Shown: in pieces, positions 1-11,197 of the stretch
Layout: the number at the start of each line of letters is the position of its first letter
Numbering within the stretch: position 1 is the first letter of the stretch
Assembly (NCBI GenBank): GCA_950022655.1
Contig: OX465590.1
Location: 42,367,718 to 42,431,717 of the forward strand
DNA length: 64,000 nucleotides
Direction of reading: 5' to 3'
From: Alentia gelatinosa
Lineage: Eukaryota > Annelida > Polychaeta > Phyllodocida > Polynoidae
Notes under the pieces: model-generated
The model's database searches: none
What the model was told of the DNA's origin: nothing
The model's input: the letters and a program-made list of their open reading frames with translations, nothing else
Made by a program: the position numbers and the translations under genes

Positions 1-25
1 TAATGCTGTATACATAGATATCAAT

Positions 26-807
26 CGGTGATTTTGTGGACAGGCGGCCATAAACCACGAGAGGCTGATGTGTAGTAATACACGGGCACTAGCGAGTGTG
101 TTTCGCCGTCAACCTCAAGTGGTTTACAGAGCCGCCTGTCCAAAAATCATCGTTTGTTCATTTATTATCCATCTTTTGTAATAAATTACACCCAGTAATT
201 GCCACATTAATGGATATAACAATAGGGCCTATTTCTTTGCTCTATAGCAAAAGTAGTCAGACGTAGTTCGACTCTGTTCGTTCCTCAGTAGAGTCGGACT
301 TGATGTCATAGGCAAACATTGAGACTGAAATGATCGCTGGTAACCAGCTCAATTCGAAGTTCAATGATTACAAATGGCGGTTGGTTGATTGAGGGGCTCC
401 CGATTCAGGGATTTAAAGAAGTATTTGATAAAGATAACATCTGATGCTCATATGATGTGAGAATGAAGATTGTGATTTAAGTTGTTGAATTCAACTGTTT
501 TTTGTTTCATGGCACTTCCTTTACAAACGTTATTGTGCGAACCAGTTTGGTTTGCAAAGAATCTCAAAGTTTGCCTGTGTCCCTAAATACAACGTCTGTT
601 GGGAGTGAAAACGGACACAGCGTTGTACTTCGTATAACTAACAAAAGGGACTAATTTTCCCGTATACCATGGTTCTGAGGCCGTATACCACAGCTTTGAA
701 CCCGTATACCACAGTTATGGTATCTGACAGGTTTTATACAATGGGTAGCGGTTTACTGAGTCCCTATACATTTTCAATGGGAGTTTTGTATACGATGGAT
801 AATAAAA
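26..807. repeat. Two-module foldback element, type 1, copy 1
   Basis: An imperfect hairpin at 26-152 has arms reading GATTTTGTGGACAGGCGGCC and its complement. Its apex holds a small palindrome (gcactagcgagtg). A second module follows, bounded by TTTATTATCCATC near 161 and GATGGATAATAAA near 794-806. Inside the second module three short GTATACCA(C/T) repeats precede a conserved tail ending TTTGTATACGATGG. The 2593-2984 copy has the same order but is about 400 bp shorter, so this copy carries extra sequence at about 240-660. No coding potential is seen. Confidence 0.7.
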
Positions 808-960
808 GCTGAGTTACGTAATCCAGGATATCCCGTAATCACTACACAGCAGGGACTGACATCCCGCGCCCTCTTTTGATGAGCAAAACCCAGTTATTGC
901 CATATTAAAAGGTATAACAATAGGGACTATTTCTTTGCTCCATAGCAAAAGGGACTATTT

Positions 961-1090
961 TTCCCATATACCACAGCTTTGAATCCGTATACCACAGTTA
1001 TGGTATCTGACAGGTTTTATACAATGGGTCGTGGTTTACTGAGTCCCCACACATTTTCAATGAGGGCTTTGTATACGATGGATGATAAAA
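961..1090. repeat. Partial copy of the type-1 foldback second module
   Basis: The GTATACCACAG repeats and the tail ending GTATACGATGGATGATAAAA closely match 660-807 and 2833-2984. A fourth, more diverged copy is at 62287-62427. No hairpin arm is attached here. Confidence 0.65.
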
Positions 1091-2070
1091 GTTATCTATG
1101 AGGGGAGTAGAGCAATGGCTGATGCTGTATACTGACACATCCTCAGCTCATCATCTCTCAATGCAGCTTTTTCTGCTCGGCTGCTGATGGCAATCTTTTA
1201 CGTCCTACTTAAGGCTCGTCCAGTGCATAAAAAGCCCTGTTGACGACGAAACGACGTGTTTTAAGTCAATCTAAGCTCCTGCTTAGCTTCCTATATTTGC
1301 ATATCACAAGAAGCTGCAGAATAAGAAAGAGCTGGTGAAAAGGTAAAGTAATACACAGAGATAGTACCACTTACAAAAATCTTAAAGGTTCTGAGGATGC
1401 ATTAGGAAATATGTAGCCATCAACGGGACATAGCTTCAGCCAGCCAAGAAAACTAGCAACAAGGAACAGTAACTATAGAAAGACAAAGGTGGCATTTGGG
1501 TTAGATAGTTATATGATAAATAAACAAAAAAAACAACAACAAAATGATGGACAATCACTTTTGGTTGTTATTACTCCCATAAAAGCTCAATGAGATACAC
1601 CTTTCATCCACAGAGATGATCGTCCATAATATAGTCAAAGCCATACAACGTTACATACCAGACATCTCCATGACACTACAGCTAGATAAACTGAAGCATA
1701 GCCTACAACAACACTCTAACCATGACTATATAATACAGTAATGGTAGATCTATAACATAGAACAATACTGTAAAACAAATAATCTATATGCTAATGGTTT
1801 GTTTGACAAAAACTGGGTTGTAATGAACTTAACTTTTGTAAATTGGATGTAGCGTGACCGCAAAAATGTATCTCTTAAGTGGTTAAAACAATTGTGCGGC
1901 ATCGCCATGAAAATCATTATTTTACAAAGTGAGGCGTCTGCCCCTTTATATGAGTCGTATCATATAACATAAATCAAATTTGTGTGCAAGATGAAAACTG
2001 AATATAATTATCTACAATGACTCAATAAAGAAACCTTCTTTTTTTTAAAAAGGACTATATTATACAATAA
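1091..2070. other. Unassigned A+T-rich stretch
   Basis: No supportable gene is seen. A short unit (tatataatacagta ... tctataacatagaacaatactg) at about 1723-1778 recurs at about 2486-2590, a weak dispersed repeat. Confidence 0.4.
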
Positions 2071-2079
2071 TTAGGAGAA

Positions 2080-2480
2080 ACGAAACGAGAGTTCGTCGAG
2101 TTGTTGTTTATCGCACAACGGCAAGGTCGCATATTACTGTGCGAGGCAAAGCCGAGTGCAGTCAGGAGCAGACCTTGCCGGAGTGAGATAAACAAGACTC
2201 GACTAACTTGAGTTTGATTTAGAATGTATCCTACCCTGTCTATATTATTTCAGAATATTCAGAAATAACATAAAACTCACTGAGATCCAGTGAAAATTGC
2301 ATGACACTCCATAATGTGTGCTTGTTGATACTCTCGATATCGCTCTTGTCTTGCTCACTCATTGGTCATTTTCCACATGAAGTCATTTCACAAATGTATC
2401 CCCCTAGAGTGATAAAATTAAATTTTCTGCATACTTGCCCGAATACAGTCGGCTAATGTTAAGCCTATGGAGGTAAATCT
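2080..2480. repeat. Two-module foldback element, type 2
   Basis: The hairpin at about 2095-2200 has arms CGGCAAGGTC and GACCTTGCCG, flanked by TTGTTTATC and GATAAACAA. Its apex at 2143-2158 is GAGGCAAAGCCGAGTG. A second module starts GTATCCTACCCTGTC near 2226 and ends with AATGTTAAGCCTATGG at about 2456-2471. Those two landmarks recur in the other foldback types of this window although the arms are unrelated. Confidence 0.65.
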
Positions 2481-2592
2481 ATACTGTAGAATAACATGAC
2501 TATATGACACAGTGTCGGTATATCTATAACATAGACCAACACTGATGCGCATGACTATGTAATACAGTATCAGTAAATATATAGACAATAAT

Positions 2593-2984
2593 CGATTATT
2601 TTGTGGACAGGCGGCCGTAAACCGCAAGTAGTTGACGAGTAGTAATACACGAGCGCTAGCGAGTGTATTACAACGTCAACCTTGAGTGCTTTATAGAGCC
2701 GCCTGTCCACAAAATCATCGTTTGTTGTATTTATCATCCATCTTTTCGAATAAATCAAACCCAGTAATTGCCATATTAAAAGGTATAACAATAGGGCCTA
2801 TTACTTTGCTCTATAGCAAAAGGGACTATTCTTCCCGTATACCATAGGTTTGAGGCCGTATACCACAGGTTTGAATCTGTATACCACAGTTATGGTATCT
2901 GACAGGCTTTATACAATGGGTCATGGTTTACTGAGTCTCTATGCATTTCCCATGGGGGCTTTGTATACGATGGATAATAAATAC
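2593..2984. repeat. Two-module foldback element, type 1, copy 2
   Basis: Hairpin arms at 2593-2615 and 2700-2723 (TTTTGTGGACAGGCGGCC) enclose the apex GAGCGCTAGCGAGTG within 2649-2665. Module two is bounded by TATTTATCATCCATC (from 2731) and its inverse ending at 2984. This is the most complete copy of the type and shows the architecture clearly. Confidence 0.75.
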
Positions 2985-3111
2985 AAAGAACAGCACTCTA
3001 ACCCATGACCATGTATTATATACATATAATAAAAGAAACCGTTGGATGAAAAGAAAAAAAAACACCTAGTACAGTGAGACTGTCCACAGGTGACACTTTC
3101 ATGCAGTATTA

Positions 3112-3490
3112 GAGGGAAACTATGTTCCGGTGAGCAAAAGTTCAAAGTTACGAGGTAAGGCTTGGAAAAATTACTGCCCAAGACGTCAGCCGCGGGCAGT
3201 AATTTTTCCAAACCTTACCGAGTAACTTTGACTTTTGCTTACCGGTACTTGGTTTCCCTATTCCTATATACCTTCAAATATTGATAAAAATGCTTAAATC
3301 TTTACCTGAAACACTTCCGAAGCAAATGGCTGTATTGTATCACGTGATCAGAGCGGGACGAAAACGTCAGAGCGGGACGAAAACATGAGAGCGGGACGAA
3401 AACGTCAACCTCGACACATAACTTATTTTTAATGCACCCCCCAGCAGCGGTATGTAACTCTAGTTAGTTCAATAATGGGTATATAGGAAG
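3112..3490. repeat. GGGAAAC foldback element plus GGGACGAAAAC triplet repeat, copy 1
   Basis: A near-complete hairpin spans 3114-3258. The outer arms read GGGAAAC...CCGGTGAGCAAAAG and the inner arms GGTAAGGCTTGGAAAAATTA. Downstream, at 3350-3406, the 11-mer GGGACGAAAAC occurs three times with about 17-bp spacing. The whole block recurs at 62427-62822 near the other end of the window, and a decayed hairpin alone at 63852-63985. Confidence 0.75.
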
Positions 3491-3869
3491 AGTGACTGCA
3501 GGTGGTACATTAGCACAATAGGAATAAACTACAGGTGATACATTAAATAAGCCAGCTCAGCCTGAATACAGGAGCTCCCATAGAGCGCTACATCCGTTTA
3601 TACCTGTTGCAGTCTCAGCAGATCTGAACCTTCCTGGTGGTCACCTCCGCTGTGTGCAGCATCGATCCTAATTCTTCATAGTATTCCCGGGTTTGTTACC
3701 TGTCACAGTTTTAACAGGTAATTTCCGCAGTAATCCATACACGGTATCTTCTGGGAAAACTTAATGAGCCCTTATAAGCAGTATCAGCCCCTGCGCCCCT
3801 CTGACAGGGAGTTACCTGAGCGGTAGACTTGCTCAAGTCTTTGATTTTGAACGTAATCAAGAATTAGTA

Positions 3870-4235
3870 GAAACTGAACGAGAGTTAGACTTGACAATGT
3901 TTATGCCACTCTGGTCAGGTCTGCTCCTCACTACACTCGGCTACGCCTCGTGTAGTAACACACGACCTTCCCGTCGTGGCATAGACATTGACAAGTCTCA
4001 CGCGAGTTCGGTTTCATATTTATCCTACCCCGTCTATGCTTTTGTATTACTAAAAGATAAATATTGAGTCAATGACCAACAGATCTTTTTTCATAGTAGC
4101 TGACATCCTGCTCTCTGATTAGTCAATATTATTATTACTCTAGTGGCATAAAAGACACTTTCTGTCACGGCCTGCCACATAAAATTTCCCTATGTTAAGT
4201 CTATGGCGGCTTTTTATTAGGGGTAGGATAAATAA
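3870..4235. repeat. Two-module foldback element, type 3
   Basis: The hairpin at 3870-4016 has outer arms AAACTGAACGAGAGTT and its inverse. Its apex is CACTCGGCTACGCCTCG at 3934-3950. Module two is bounded by TTTATCCTACCCC (4020-4032) and GGGGTAGGATAAATA (4220-4234), with the landmark ATGTTAAGTCTATGG near 4193. A related copy, heavily interrupted, lies at 55393-56633. Confidence 0.75.
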
Positions 4236-4918
4236 AATTACTTTGCGATATTTGGACCTCCCCCAACGCCTTGTAAAATTCTAGTCTATACATCTCTATC
4301 ATAACAATTGTATTGGTTTCTATGCAAAGAGATTAAGTCATCTAAATTGCCCTCATTTATTAGTACCAAAATGATTGCATTAGGACAGTCGCCATCTTGT
4401 AGTAGCTCCCTCCCTGTCTTGATGTTGACCGTATGGCAGCCATGTAGTGAATGCCATATTTACCCTCATTATCACTCACTCTAATTCCAAGTCTGGCCAC
4501 ATGGGGGCAGGGTGCTCTAATGTGACACTGACACCTGAGTCGTTGATGACATGAGCGCCCTCTTGGCATGTGCGACAGATCAGAATGAGACTGGTCAGTT
4601 CCGATTGGCTGTTGCTTTACCAGCCAATCCCAGAACAATGTTCACAAGCTTACCCTGAACCCAGATGCCACCTGCTGTTTGTATATAAGCTGCATGAATA
4701 TGTCATTGAATCAGTCTTTAGTTTTTAGCATTAAAGCTCAATTAAGTTCTTGCCTCATAATAGTAAATAGTATATCTGAGTTCTTACTCCCTTCTTCTAA
4801 AGGCCCATGCCTTTCGCAAGCAAGGCTCAAGGCCTTACAGCCTGACAGGCCCAGAAATCCTGTATTCCTGCAAGGAAGCATGGATTAGGTGGAGATGTCA
4901 AGGTAGGAGACATACACA

Positions 4919-5147
4919 ATATTACCATGATTTCGATCTGAGTGGCCGTATTCTTCGCGTAGTTGACGCAAAGTAAAACTCCGAGCGATAGCGAAGAGTA
5001 TTACGTAGTGTAAATCCTAAGATGCCCGTCAGGTGGCCGAAAAAGCTGTATTCTCCTAGGAGATTCCAGAGGTCCGTATTCTACTCAGTAGCGATCTGTA
5101 GACTCGATACGCTTAGTATAGAAACTCCTTATTCGGTGGGTAATAAA
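4919..5147. repeat. Two-module foldback element, type 4, partial copy
   Basis: The left arm begins TTACCATGATTTCGATCTG and leads to an apex-like ACTCCGAGCGATAGCGAAGAG. The right arm is largely missing. The right part (TCCTAGGAGATTCC, CTACTCAGTAGCGATCTGTAG, GGTGGGTAATAAA) is the reverse complement of the passenger found twice inside the 46-bp array at 41827 and 42931. Confidence 0.6.
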
Positions 5148-5157
5148 AAAGAAGAAA

Positions 5158-5446
5158 CCAACAAGTTTTGGTCAAAGTCGTCGTTCTCCATGAGTTTGAT
5201 GCGGAGTGATATGAAGGAGGCGACAGCCGAGTGAATATCACACAGCGTTCAAACGAGTTGGAGAACGACTTCTTTGACCAAAACGAGTTGTTTTCTGTAT
5301 TTATCTCACCCCTGTACACACTAAAATAATGAACAACACACATGGTATAAACCATGGAGAACGGACTCCAGTCCGTGTAGGGGCATGGAAAACGAGTTCC
5401 CAATGTTAAGCCTATGGGAGAAAACTTCCAGGGGTGAGATAAATAC
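5158..5446. repeat. Two-module foldback element, type 5, copy 1
   Basis: The hairpin at 5158-5290 has arms AAGTTTTGGTCAAAGTCG and an imperfect inverse. Its apex is GAGGCGACAGCCGAGTG at 5217-5233. Module two is bounded by GTATTTATCTCACCCC (5297-5312) and GGGGTGAGATAAATAC (5431-5446), with CAATGTTAAGCCTATGGG at 5401-5418. A hairpin-only relative lies at 25165-25300. Confidence 0.75.
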
Positions 5447-5449
5447 ACA

Positions 5450-5670
5450 ATATTACAATGATTTCAATCTGACTGGCTATATTCTGCGCATGGAGGAGTA
5501 TTACGTAGTGTCAACTACAAGGAGAATACGGCCCCTCAGATCGAAATCATGGTAATATTGAATTTATTACTCACCTTTCGAGTAATTATCAGGGAAAAAA
5601 TGTAAATGATTAGCGACCGGTAGGTTCCATAGGCTTAGCATGGAGACTCCGTATTAGGTGGGTAATAAAG
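5450..5670. repeat. Two-module foldback element, type 4, copy 2
   Basis: Hairpin arms at 5450-5480 and 5520-5560 (CATGATTTCGATCTGA type) are followed by a second module bounded by TTTATTACTCACC and GGTGGGTAATAAA (to 5669). The landmark CCATAGGCTTAGCATGG lies near 5628. It abuts the type-5 copy directly. Confidence 0.65.
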
Positions 5671-5967
5671 GGACTTAAGGCAGTCTACCTGAACGGGGCT
5701 CCCACTGCTGGACGGAGTAATCTAATTAAGGTTCCGCAGTCACATATGTCCATGCCTCAAGGCAAACGCAGATTCTTTATGGTAATAGATCACTGTGTTC
5801 CGGGAAATCATAGAGCAGCACAACCCGAGGAGGTGTATTTATAATTCACAGTTAGCCTAAGCAGGATTCACATGTAGAGACAAAGTCTTAAGCGGGATTC
5901 ACATGTAGAGATAAATGTGCATGAAACGGGTGTACTTCACACCTTATCCTTACCCAATAAACACAAA

Positions 5968-6179
5968 TACGTTCCAATAGTTCATATTTCAGCATCAGAC
6001 TGAAACCTGTTGATATTTTTTTGTGAATATAACTAGAAGACTGTTTGATAGTTCATATTACTGCATTACACTGAAACCTGTTGATATTTTGTATGTGAAT
6101 ATAACTAGGAGACTGTTTGATAGTTCATATTACTACATTAGACTGAAACCTGTTGATATTTTGTATGTGAATATAACTT
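5968..6179. repeat. 72-bp minisatellite, left outlying block (about 3 units)
   Basis: About three units share the core TAGTTCATATT...CTGAAACCTGTTGATATTTTGTATGTGAATATAACT with the main array at 7394-10530, but carry their own variants (attactgcattacactg). The block is separated from the main array by the Penelope-like insertion. Confidence 0.85.
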
Positions 6180-7393
6180 GATGATTATTACGACGTGGCA
6201 ATAAACACCTCTGTGACAAGCCGATGCTACCTTGAAAGTGACAGTTTCCTGTCTGTTTTGAACCCAGTTGCTATGATATCTCCAAGGAGTCGATTGTTAC
6301 TGTCAACAATGCGTTATACCAACCAATAGAAAAGGATCTTTAGATCCGATTCCCATCCAGCTGACCCAGTGGGGTGTGTGGATGTAAATATCAAGATTTG
6401 CTTGTATTTGACCTAATAAAATGTTATTAGGGAGGGTTGGGGGTCAAGGTTTCATCCGGTTCGGACTCTTCAGGCATCTTAAATGTGGCTATTATCAAGG
6501 CATGTGACTTTGTCACTATTTAGGGACCAGGAATTTTTCTTGGACCCTTCCCAATTCATTAATTGATGAAGAGGCTAAAGGAGATGTTTGCAACCTAGTC
6601 CTATACTTTTTGGTTTAATAAAGTTTAGGAATTCGGGCCTTTCAATAGTGATCGAACCTGGACCCTAAGATTCATAGGGTGTGATCCGCACTAGAAATTA
6701 TGTCATCGATCCGGTAATTAATTAAAATTTTTTAGACGAGGCAAATGGATCGAGACGAGAGCATATGTCGAAAGGTAAGTGAGGCTACTAATAATTTGGT
6801 GCATCTATTAGGTTTAGGCCGTAAGGGATTTGTGTTCTAAGTCTGAACATCCAATTCCGCTCTATGATGTTTCTCAGAGTTTGGGCTGCCTCCGAATTCG
6901 GGGTGCAGTGTATGAAGTCTACAATATGGATACTTACATCTGATAGACCGTTGTGTCCGTCAGTGTTGAAGTGGTGGCCCATGTCTGTTTCCACCAGGCC
7001 ATATTTGATCCGATAAAAGTGTTGCTGAAATCGGTCCATGAGGCGACGTTTCGTCTGACCCACGTATTGTTTGGAGCAGTGTTTGCATGTTATGCAATAG
7101 ATTATGTTAGAACTCTGACAACAAACGTTGTGTTTAGCTGAGTATGAGCGTCCTGTCACTGACGAAGTGATACGTCCATCCGTGTTGAGGACCTGGCAAT
7201 ATCTACACTGGTCGTTATTGCATTTGTTGAGTGTCCGAGCAGGGGCACCCTTAATGGCCATGGAATTTTTTCCTTGCCATTCTTCGTTGTAGACGATTTT
7301 GGCCCCTACCAAAATGTCTCTCAGGTTCGGGGGGCGTCTAAGGCCAATCACCACGCGTTGTTTGTGGAGGAAAAAAAAAAAAAAAAAAAAAAA
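6180..7393 (-). mobile_element. 5'-truncated Penelope-like retroelement inserted in the 72-bp array
   Basis: This 1.2-kb block interrupts the minisatellite. On the minus strand it contains the 3' part of a Penelope-like ORF (GIY-YIG endonuclease) followed by about 600 bp of non-coding 3' sequence down to about 6180. Its upstream edge is a run of 23 A on the plus strand (7371-7393), i.e. poly-T on the element's coding strand. The array sequence TGTGAATATAACTT is present on both sides (6166-6179 and 7394-7407), consistent with a target duplication, although array periodicity alone could give this. The reverse transcriptase domain is absent. Confidence 0.8.
6788..7354 (-). pseudogene. GIY-YIG endonuclease domain of a Penelope-like element (C-terminal fragment)
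   Basis: The 188-residue open frame begins at a GTG, not an ATG, and stays open upstream into the poly-T tract, so no real start is present: it is the C-terminal remainder of a longer polyprotein. Near the N-terminus RRPPNLRDILV matches the linker that follows the reverse transcriptase in Penelope-like elements. Then come a Cys cluster (Cys45, 50, 53; Cys78, 79, 87, 90, 93), a GIY-YIG-type core (IIY at 84-86, YVG at 97-99), a basic stretch with the likely catalytic Arg (TKRR, 101-104), a His at 112, a Glu in the IIERNW motif (about 165) and the family-typical PYGLN (177-181). Family knowledge: this nuclease nicks target DNA for element insertion. No frameshift or internal stop is visible, which suggests a fairly recent insertion, but with the reverse transcriptase missing it cannot be autonomous. 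Confidence 0.85.
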
Positions 7394-10300
7394 TGTGAAT
7401 ATAACTTAAAGATTGTTTGATAGCTCATATTTCAGCATCAGAATAAAACCTGTTGATATTTTGTATGTGGATATAACTTGAAGATTGTTTGATAGTTCAT
7501 ATTTCAGCATCAGAATAAAACCTGTTGATATTTTATATGTGAATATAACTAGAAGACTGTTTGATAGTTCATATTTCAGCATCAGATTAAAACCTGTTGA
7601 TATTTTGTATGTGAATATAACTTGACGACTGTTTGATAGTTCATATTTCAGCATCAGAATAAAACCTGTTGATATTTTGTATGTGAATATAACTTGAAGA
7701 CTGTTTGATAGTTCATATTTCAGCATCAGAATAAAACCTGTTGATATTTTGTATGTGAATATAACTTGAAGACTGTTTGATAGTTCATATTTCAGCATCA
7801 GAATAAAACCTGTTGATATTTTGTATGTGAATATAACTTGAAGACTGTTTGATAGTTCATATTTCAGCATCCGAATATAACCTGTTGATATTTTGTATGT
7901 GAATATTACTTGAAGACTGTTTGATAGTTCATATTTCAGCATCAGAATAAAACCTGTTGATATTCTGTTTGTGAATATAACTTGAAGACTGTTTAATAGT
8001 TCATATTTCAGCATCAGAATAAAACCTGTTGATATTTTGTTTGTGAATATAACTAGAAGACTGTTTAATAGTTCATATTTCAGCATCAGAATAAAACCTG
8101 TTGATATTTTGTATGTGGATATAACTTGAAGATTGTTTGATAGTTCATATTTCAGCATCAGAATAAAACCTGTTGATATTTTGTATGTGGATATAACTTG
8201 AAGATTGTTTGATAGTTCATATTTCAGCATCAGAATAAAACCTGTTGATATTTTGTATGTAAATATAACTTGAAGACTGTTTCATAGTTCATATTTCAGC
8301 ATCAGAATAAAACCTGTTGATATTTTGTATGTGAATATAACTTGAAGACTGTTTGATAGTTCATATTTCAGCATCAGAATAAAACCTGTTGATATTTTGT
8401 ATTTGAATATAACTTGACGACTGTTTGATAGTTCATATTTCAGCATCAGAATAAAACCTGTTGATATTTTGTATGTGGATATAACTTGAAGATTGTTTGA
8501 TAGTTCATATTTCAGCATCAGAATAAAACCTGTTGATATTTTGTATGTGAATATAACTTGAAGACTGTTTGATAGTTCATATTTCAGCATCAGAATAAAA
8601 CCTGTTGATATTTTGTATGTGAATATAACTAGGAGACTGTTTAATAGTTCATATTTCAGCATCCGAATAAAACCTGTTAATATTTTGTATGTGAATATTA
8701 CTTGAAGACTGTTTGATAGTTCATATTTCAGCATCAGAATAAAACCTGTTGATATTTTGTATGTGAATATAACTTGAAGACTGTTTAATAGTTCATATTT
8801 CAGCATCAGAATAAAACCTGTTGATATTTTGTTTGTGAATATAACTAGAAGACTGTTTAATAGTTCATATTTCAGCATCAGAATAAAACCTGTTGATATT
8901 TTGTATGTGGATATAACTTGAAGATTGTTTGATAGTTCATATTTCAGCATCCGAATAAAACCTGTTGATATTTTGTATGTGAATATTACTTGAAGACTGT
9001 TTGATAGTTCATATTTCAGCATCAGAATAAAACCTGTTGATATTTTGTATGTGAATATAACTTGAAGACTGTTTGATAGTTCATATTTCAGCATCCGAAT
9101 AAAACCTGTTGATATTTTGTATGTGAATATTACTTGAAGACTGTTTGATAGTTCATATTTCAGCATCAGAATAAAACCTGTTGATATTTTGTATGTGAAT
9201 ATAACTTGAAGACTGTTTAATAGTTCATATTTCAGCATCAGAATAAAACCTGTTGATATTTTGTTTGTGAATATAACTAGAAGACTGTTTAATAGTTCAT
9301 ATTTCAGCATCAGAATAAAACCTGTTGATATTTTGTATGTGGATATAACTTGAAGATTGTTTGATAGTTCATATTTTAGCATCAGAATAAAACCTGTTGA
9401 TATTTTGTATGTGAATATAACTTGACGACTGTTTGATAGTTCATATTTCAGCATCAGAATAAAACCTGTTGATATTTTGTATGTGAATATAACTTGAAGA
9501 CTGTTTGATAGTTCATATTTCAGCATCAGAATAAAACCTGTTGATATTTTGTATGTGAAAATAACTTGAAGACTGTTTGATAGTTCATATTTCAGCATCA
9601 GAATAAAACCTGTTGATATTTTGTTTGTGAATATAACTTGAAGACTGTTTGATAGTTCATATTTCAGCATCAGAATAAAACCTGTTGATATTTTGTATGT
9701 GAATATAACTTGAAGACTGTTTGATAGTTCATATTTCAGCATCAGAATAAAACCTGTTGATATTTGTATGTGAATATAACTTGAAGACTGTTTGATAGTT
9801 CATATTTCAGCATCAGAATAAAACCTGTTGATATTTTGTATGTGAATATAACTAGGAGACTGTTTAATAGTTCATATTTCAGCATCCGAATAAAACCTGT
9901 TGATATTTTGTATGTGAATATTACTTGAAGACTGTTTGATAGTTCATATTTCAGCATCAGAATAAAACCTGTTGATATTTTGTATGTGAATATAACTTGA
10001 AGACTGTTTAATAGTTCATATTTCAGCATCAGAATAAAACCTGTTGATATTTTGTTTGTGAATATAACTTGAAGACTGTTTGATAGTTCATATTTCAGCA
10101 TCAGAATAAAACCTGTTGATATTTTGTATGTGAATATAACTTGAAGACTGTTTGATAGTTCATATTTCAGCATCAGAATAAAACCTGTTGATATTTTGTA
10201 TGTGGATATAACTTGAAGATTGTTTGATAGTTCATATTTCAGCATCAGAATAAAACCTGTTGATATTTTGTATGTGAATATAACTAGGAGACAGTTTGAT

Positions 10301-10530
10301 AGTTCATATTTCAGCATCAGAATAAAACCTGTTGATATTTTGTATGTGAATATAACTTGAAGACTGTTTGATAGTTCATATTTCAGCATCAGAATAAAAC
10401 CTGTTGATATTTTGTATGTGAATATAACTTGAAGACTGTTTGATAGTTCATATTTCAGCATCAGAATAAAACCTGTTGATATTTTGTATGTGAATATAAC
10501 TTGAAGACTGTTTGATGGTTCATATTTCAG
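7394..10530. repeat. 72-bp minisatellite, about 43 units
   Basis: The unit reads roughly gtgaatataacttgaagact / gtttgatagttcatatttca / gcatcagaataaaacctgtt / gatattttgtat. Because 72 is 24 codons and the minus strand lacks stops in one frame, three spurious open frames appear (repeated MLKYELSNSLQVIFTYK), broken only where a base was lost (near 9767) or a stop arose. Unit variants (gtGgatataac, actAGaagac, gtttAatag, tttgtTtgtg) recur in the same order several times, indicating higher-order duplication. The final unit is degraded at 10516-10530. Confidence 0.95.
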
Positions 10531-10544
10531 GTCAGTCTGACAGG

Positions 10545-10690
10545 TTCGTGCTCGGTTTTCCCGCCAGGTGTCAGACTACGGCTTCCGTATCCGGGCCAAC
10601 CAGCGTCTCACCAGCGTCTGTCCGGGCTGAAATAACAGCTTACTGCGCCTGCGCCGACGTCACATCCGGGAGGAGCTGGTTCATCTAGAC
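10545..10690. promoter_or_regulatory. Candidate TATA-less promoter (E2F, NRF1-like and CRE motifs)
   Basis: Immediately after the minisatellite the sequence becomes CpG-rich. TTTTCCCGCC (10556-10565) matches E2F, TGCGCCTGCGC (10644-10654) resembles NRF1, and GACGTCA (10656-10662) is a CRE core, followed by an ETS-like CATCCGGGA. That combination is typical of animal housekeeping promoters. No convincing first exon is seen downstream, so the direction is unknown. Confidence 0.4.
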
Positions 10691-10976
10691 AGGGTAGAGA
10701 GAAAGGACAGTGAGAAGTGTGGCTGGAGTTACGTTAATTATCTATAAGATACAAAGTGTCCATAGATAATACATGTTTTTTTACCTGTAATAAAAAATCC
10801 TATATAGGCGTTGCATTGAGTTTATGTATGCCACAGTTACTTCCATATGGAGTTTTGTATGCTCCTAGGGAGCGCTGTCTTTGCAACATCAATTAGCGAA
10901 AATACATTGTCCCCCATTGGAATGCCTCCGTAAAAGGTAGGCCTCGTCCAAATAGAAACACGGTAATGGCGCTTTT

Positions 10977-11192
10977 ATGTTCTTGCTTTCACTGTTGGTG
11001 CCACTTTTCATATGTGTCTCACTCATTTGTCACGAAACTAGTGAAACAGGTCCATGAGGTGTAGATTTATCTAATTCTTATGTTTGGGGTCTGTCTTTTC
11101 CTTATGGCAGCTACTTGTATTGTCACGAAATTGGACAACCCCAATGTCTGTATGGTGTCACAGACATGTCACAAAACTAGTGAAACAGGTCC
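10977..11192. mobile_element. CWG-site MITE family A, end-truncated copy
   Basis: The right terminus CTAGTGAAACAGGTCC is followed by CTG within CCTGG (11192-11196). The interior (TTGGTGCC, CCCCAATGTCTGTATGG, CACAGACATGTCAC) matches 38358-38648. The outer left terminus is missing. An internal second terminus-like CTAGTGAAACAGGTCC lies at about 11039. Confidence 0.75.
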
Positions 11193-11197
11193 CTGGC

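Noticed and set aside
4360..4638. Small frames in unique-looking DNA (for example 4360-4638, 20523-20936, 59074-59403)
   Set aside because: No start context, no recognisable domain or splice signals, and several overlap foldbacks or MITEs (20779-21128).
7406..10461. Minus-strand frames of 274, 486 and 239 residues repeating MLKYELSNSLQVIFTYK
   Set aside because: They follow from a 72-bp unit (24 codons) without stops. Frame breaks coincide with unit length changes and there is no start context or non-repetitive domain.
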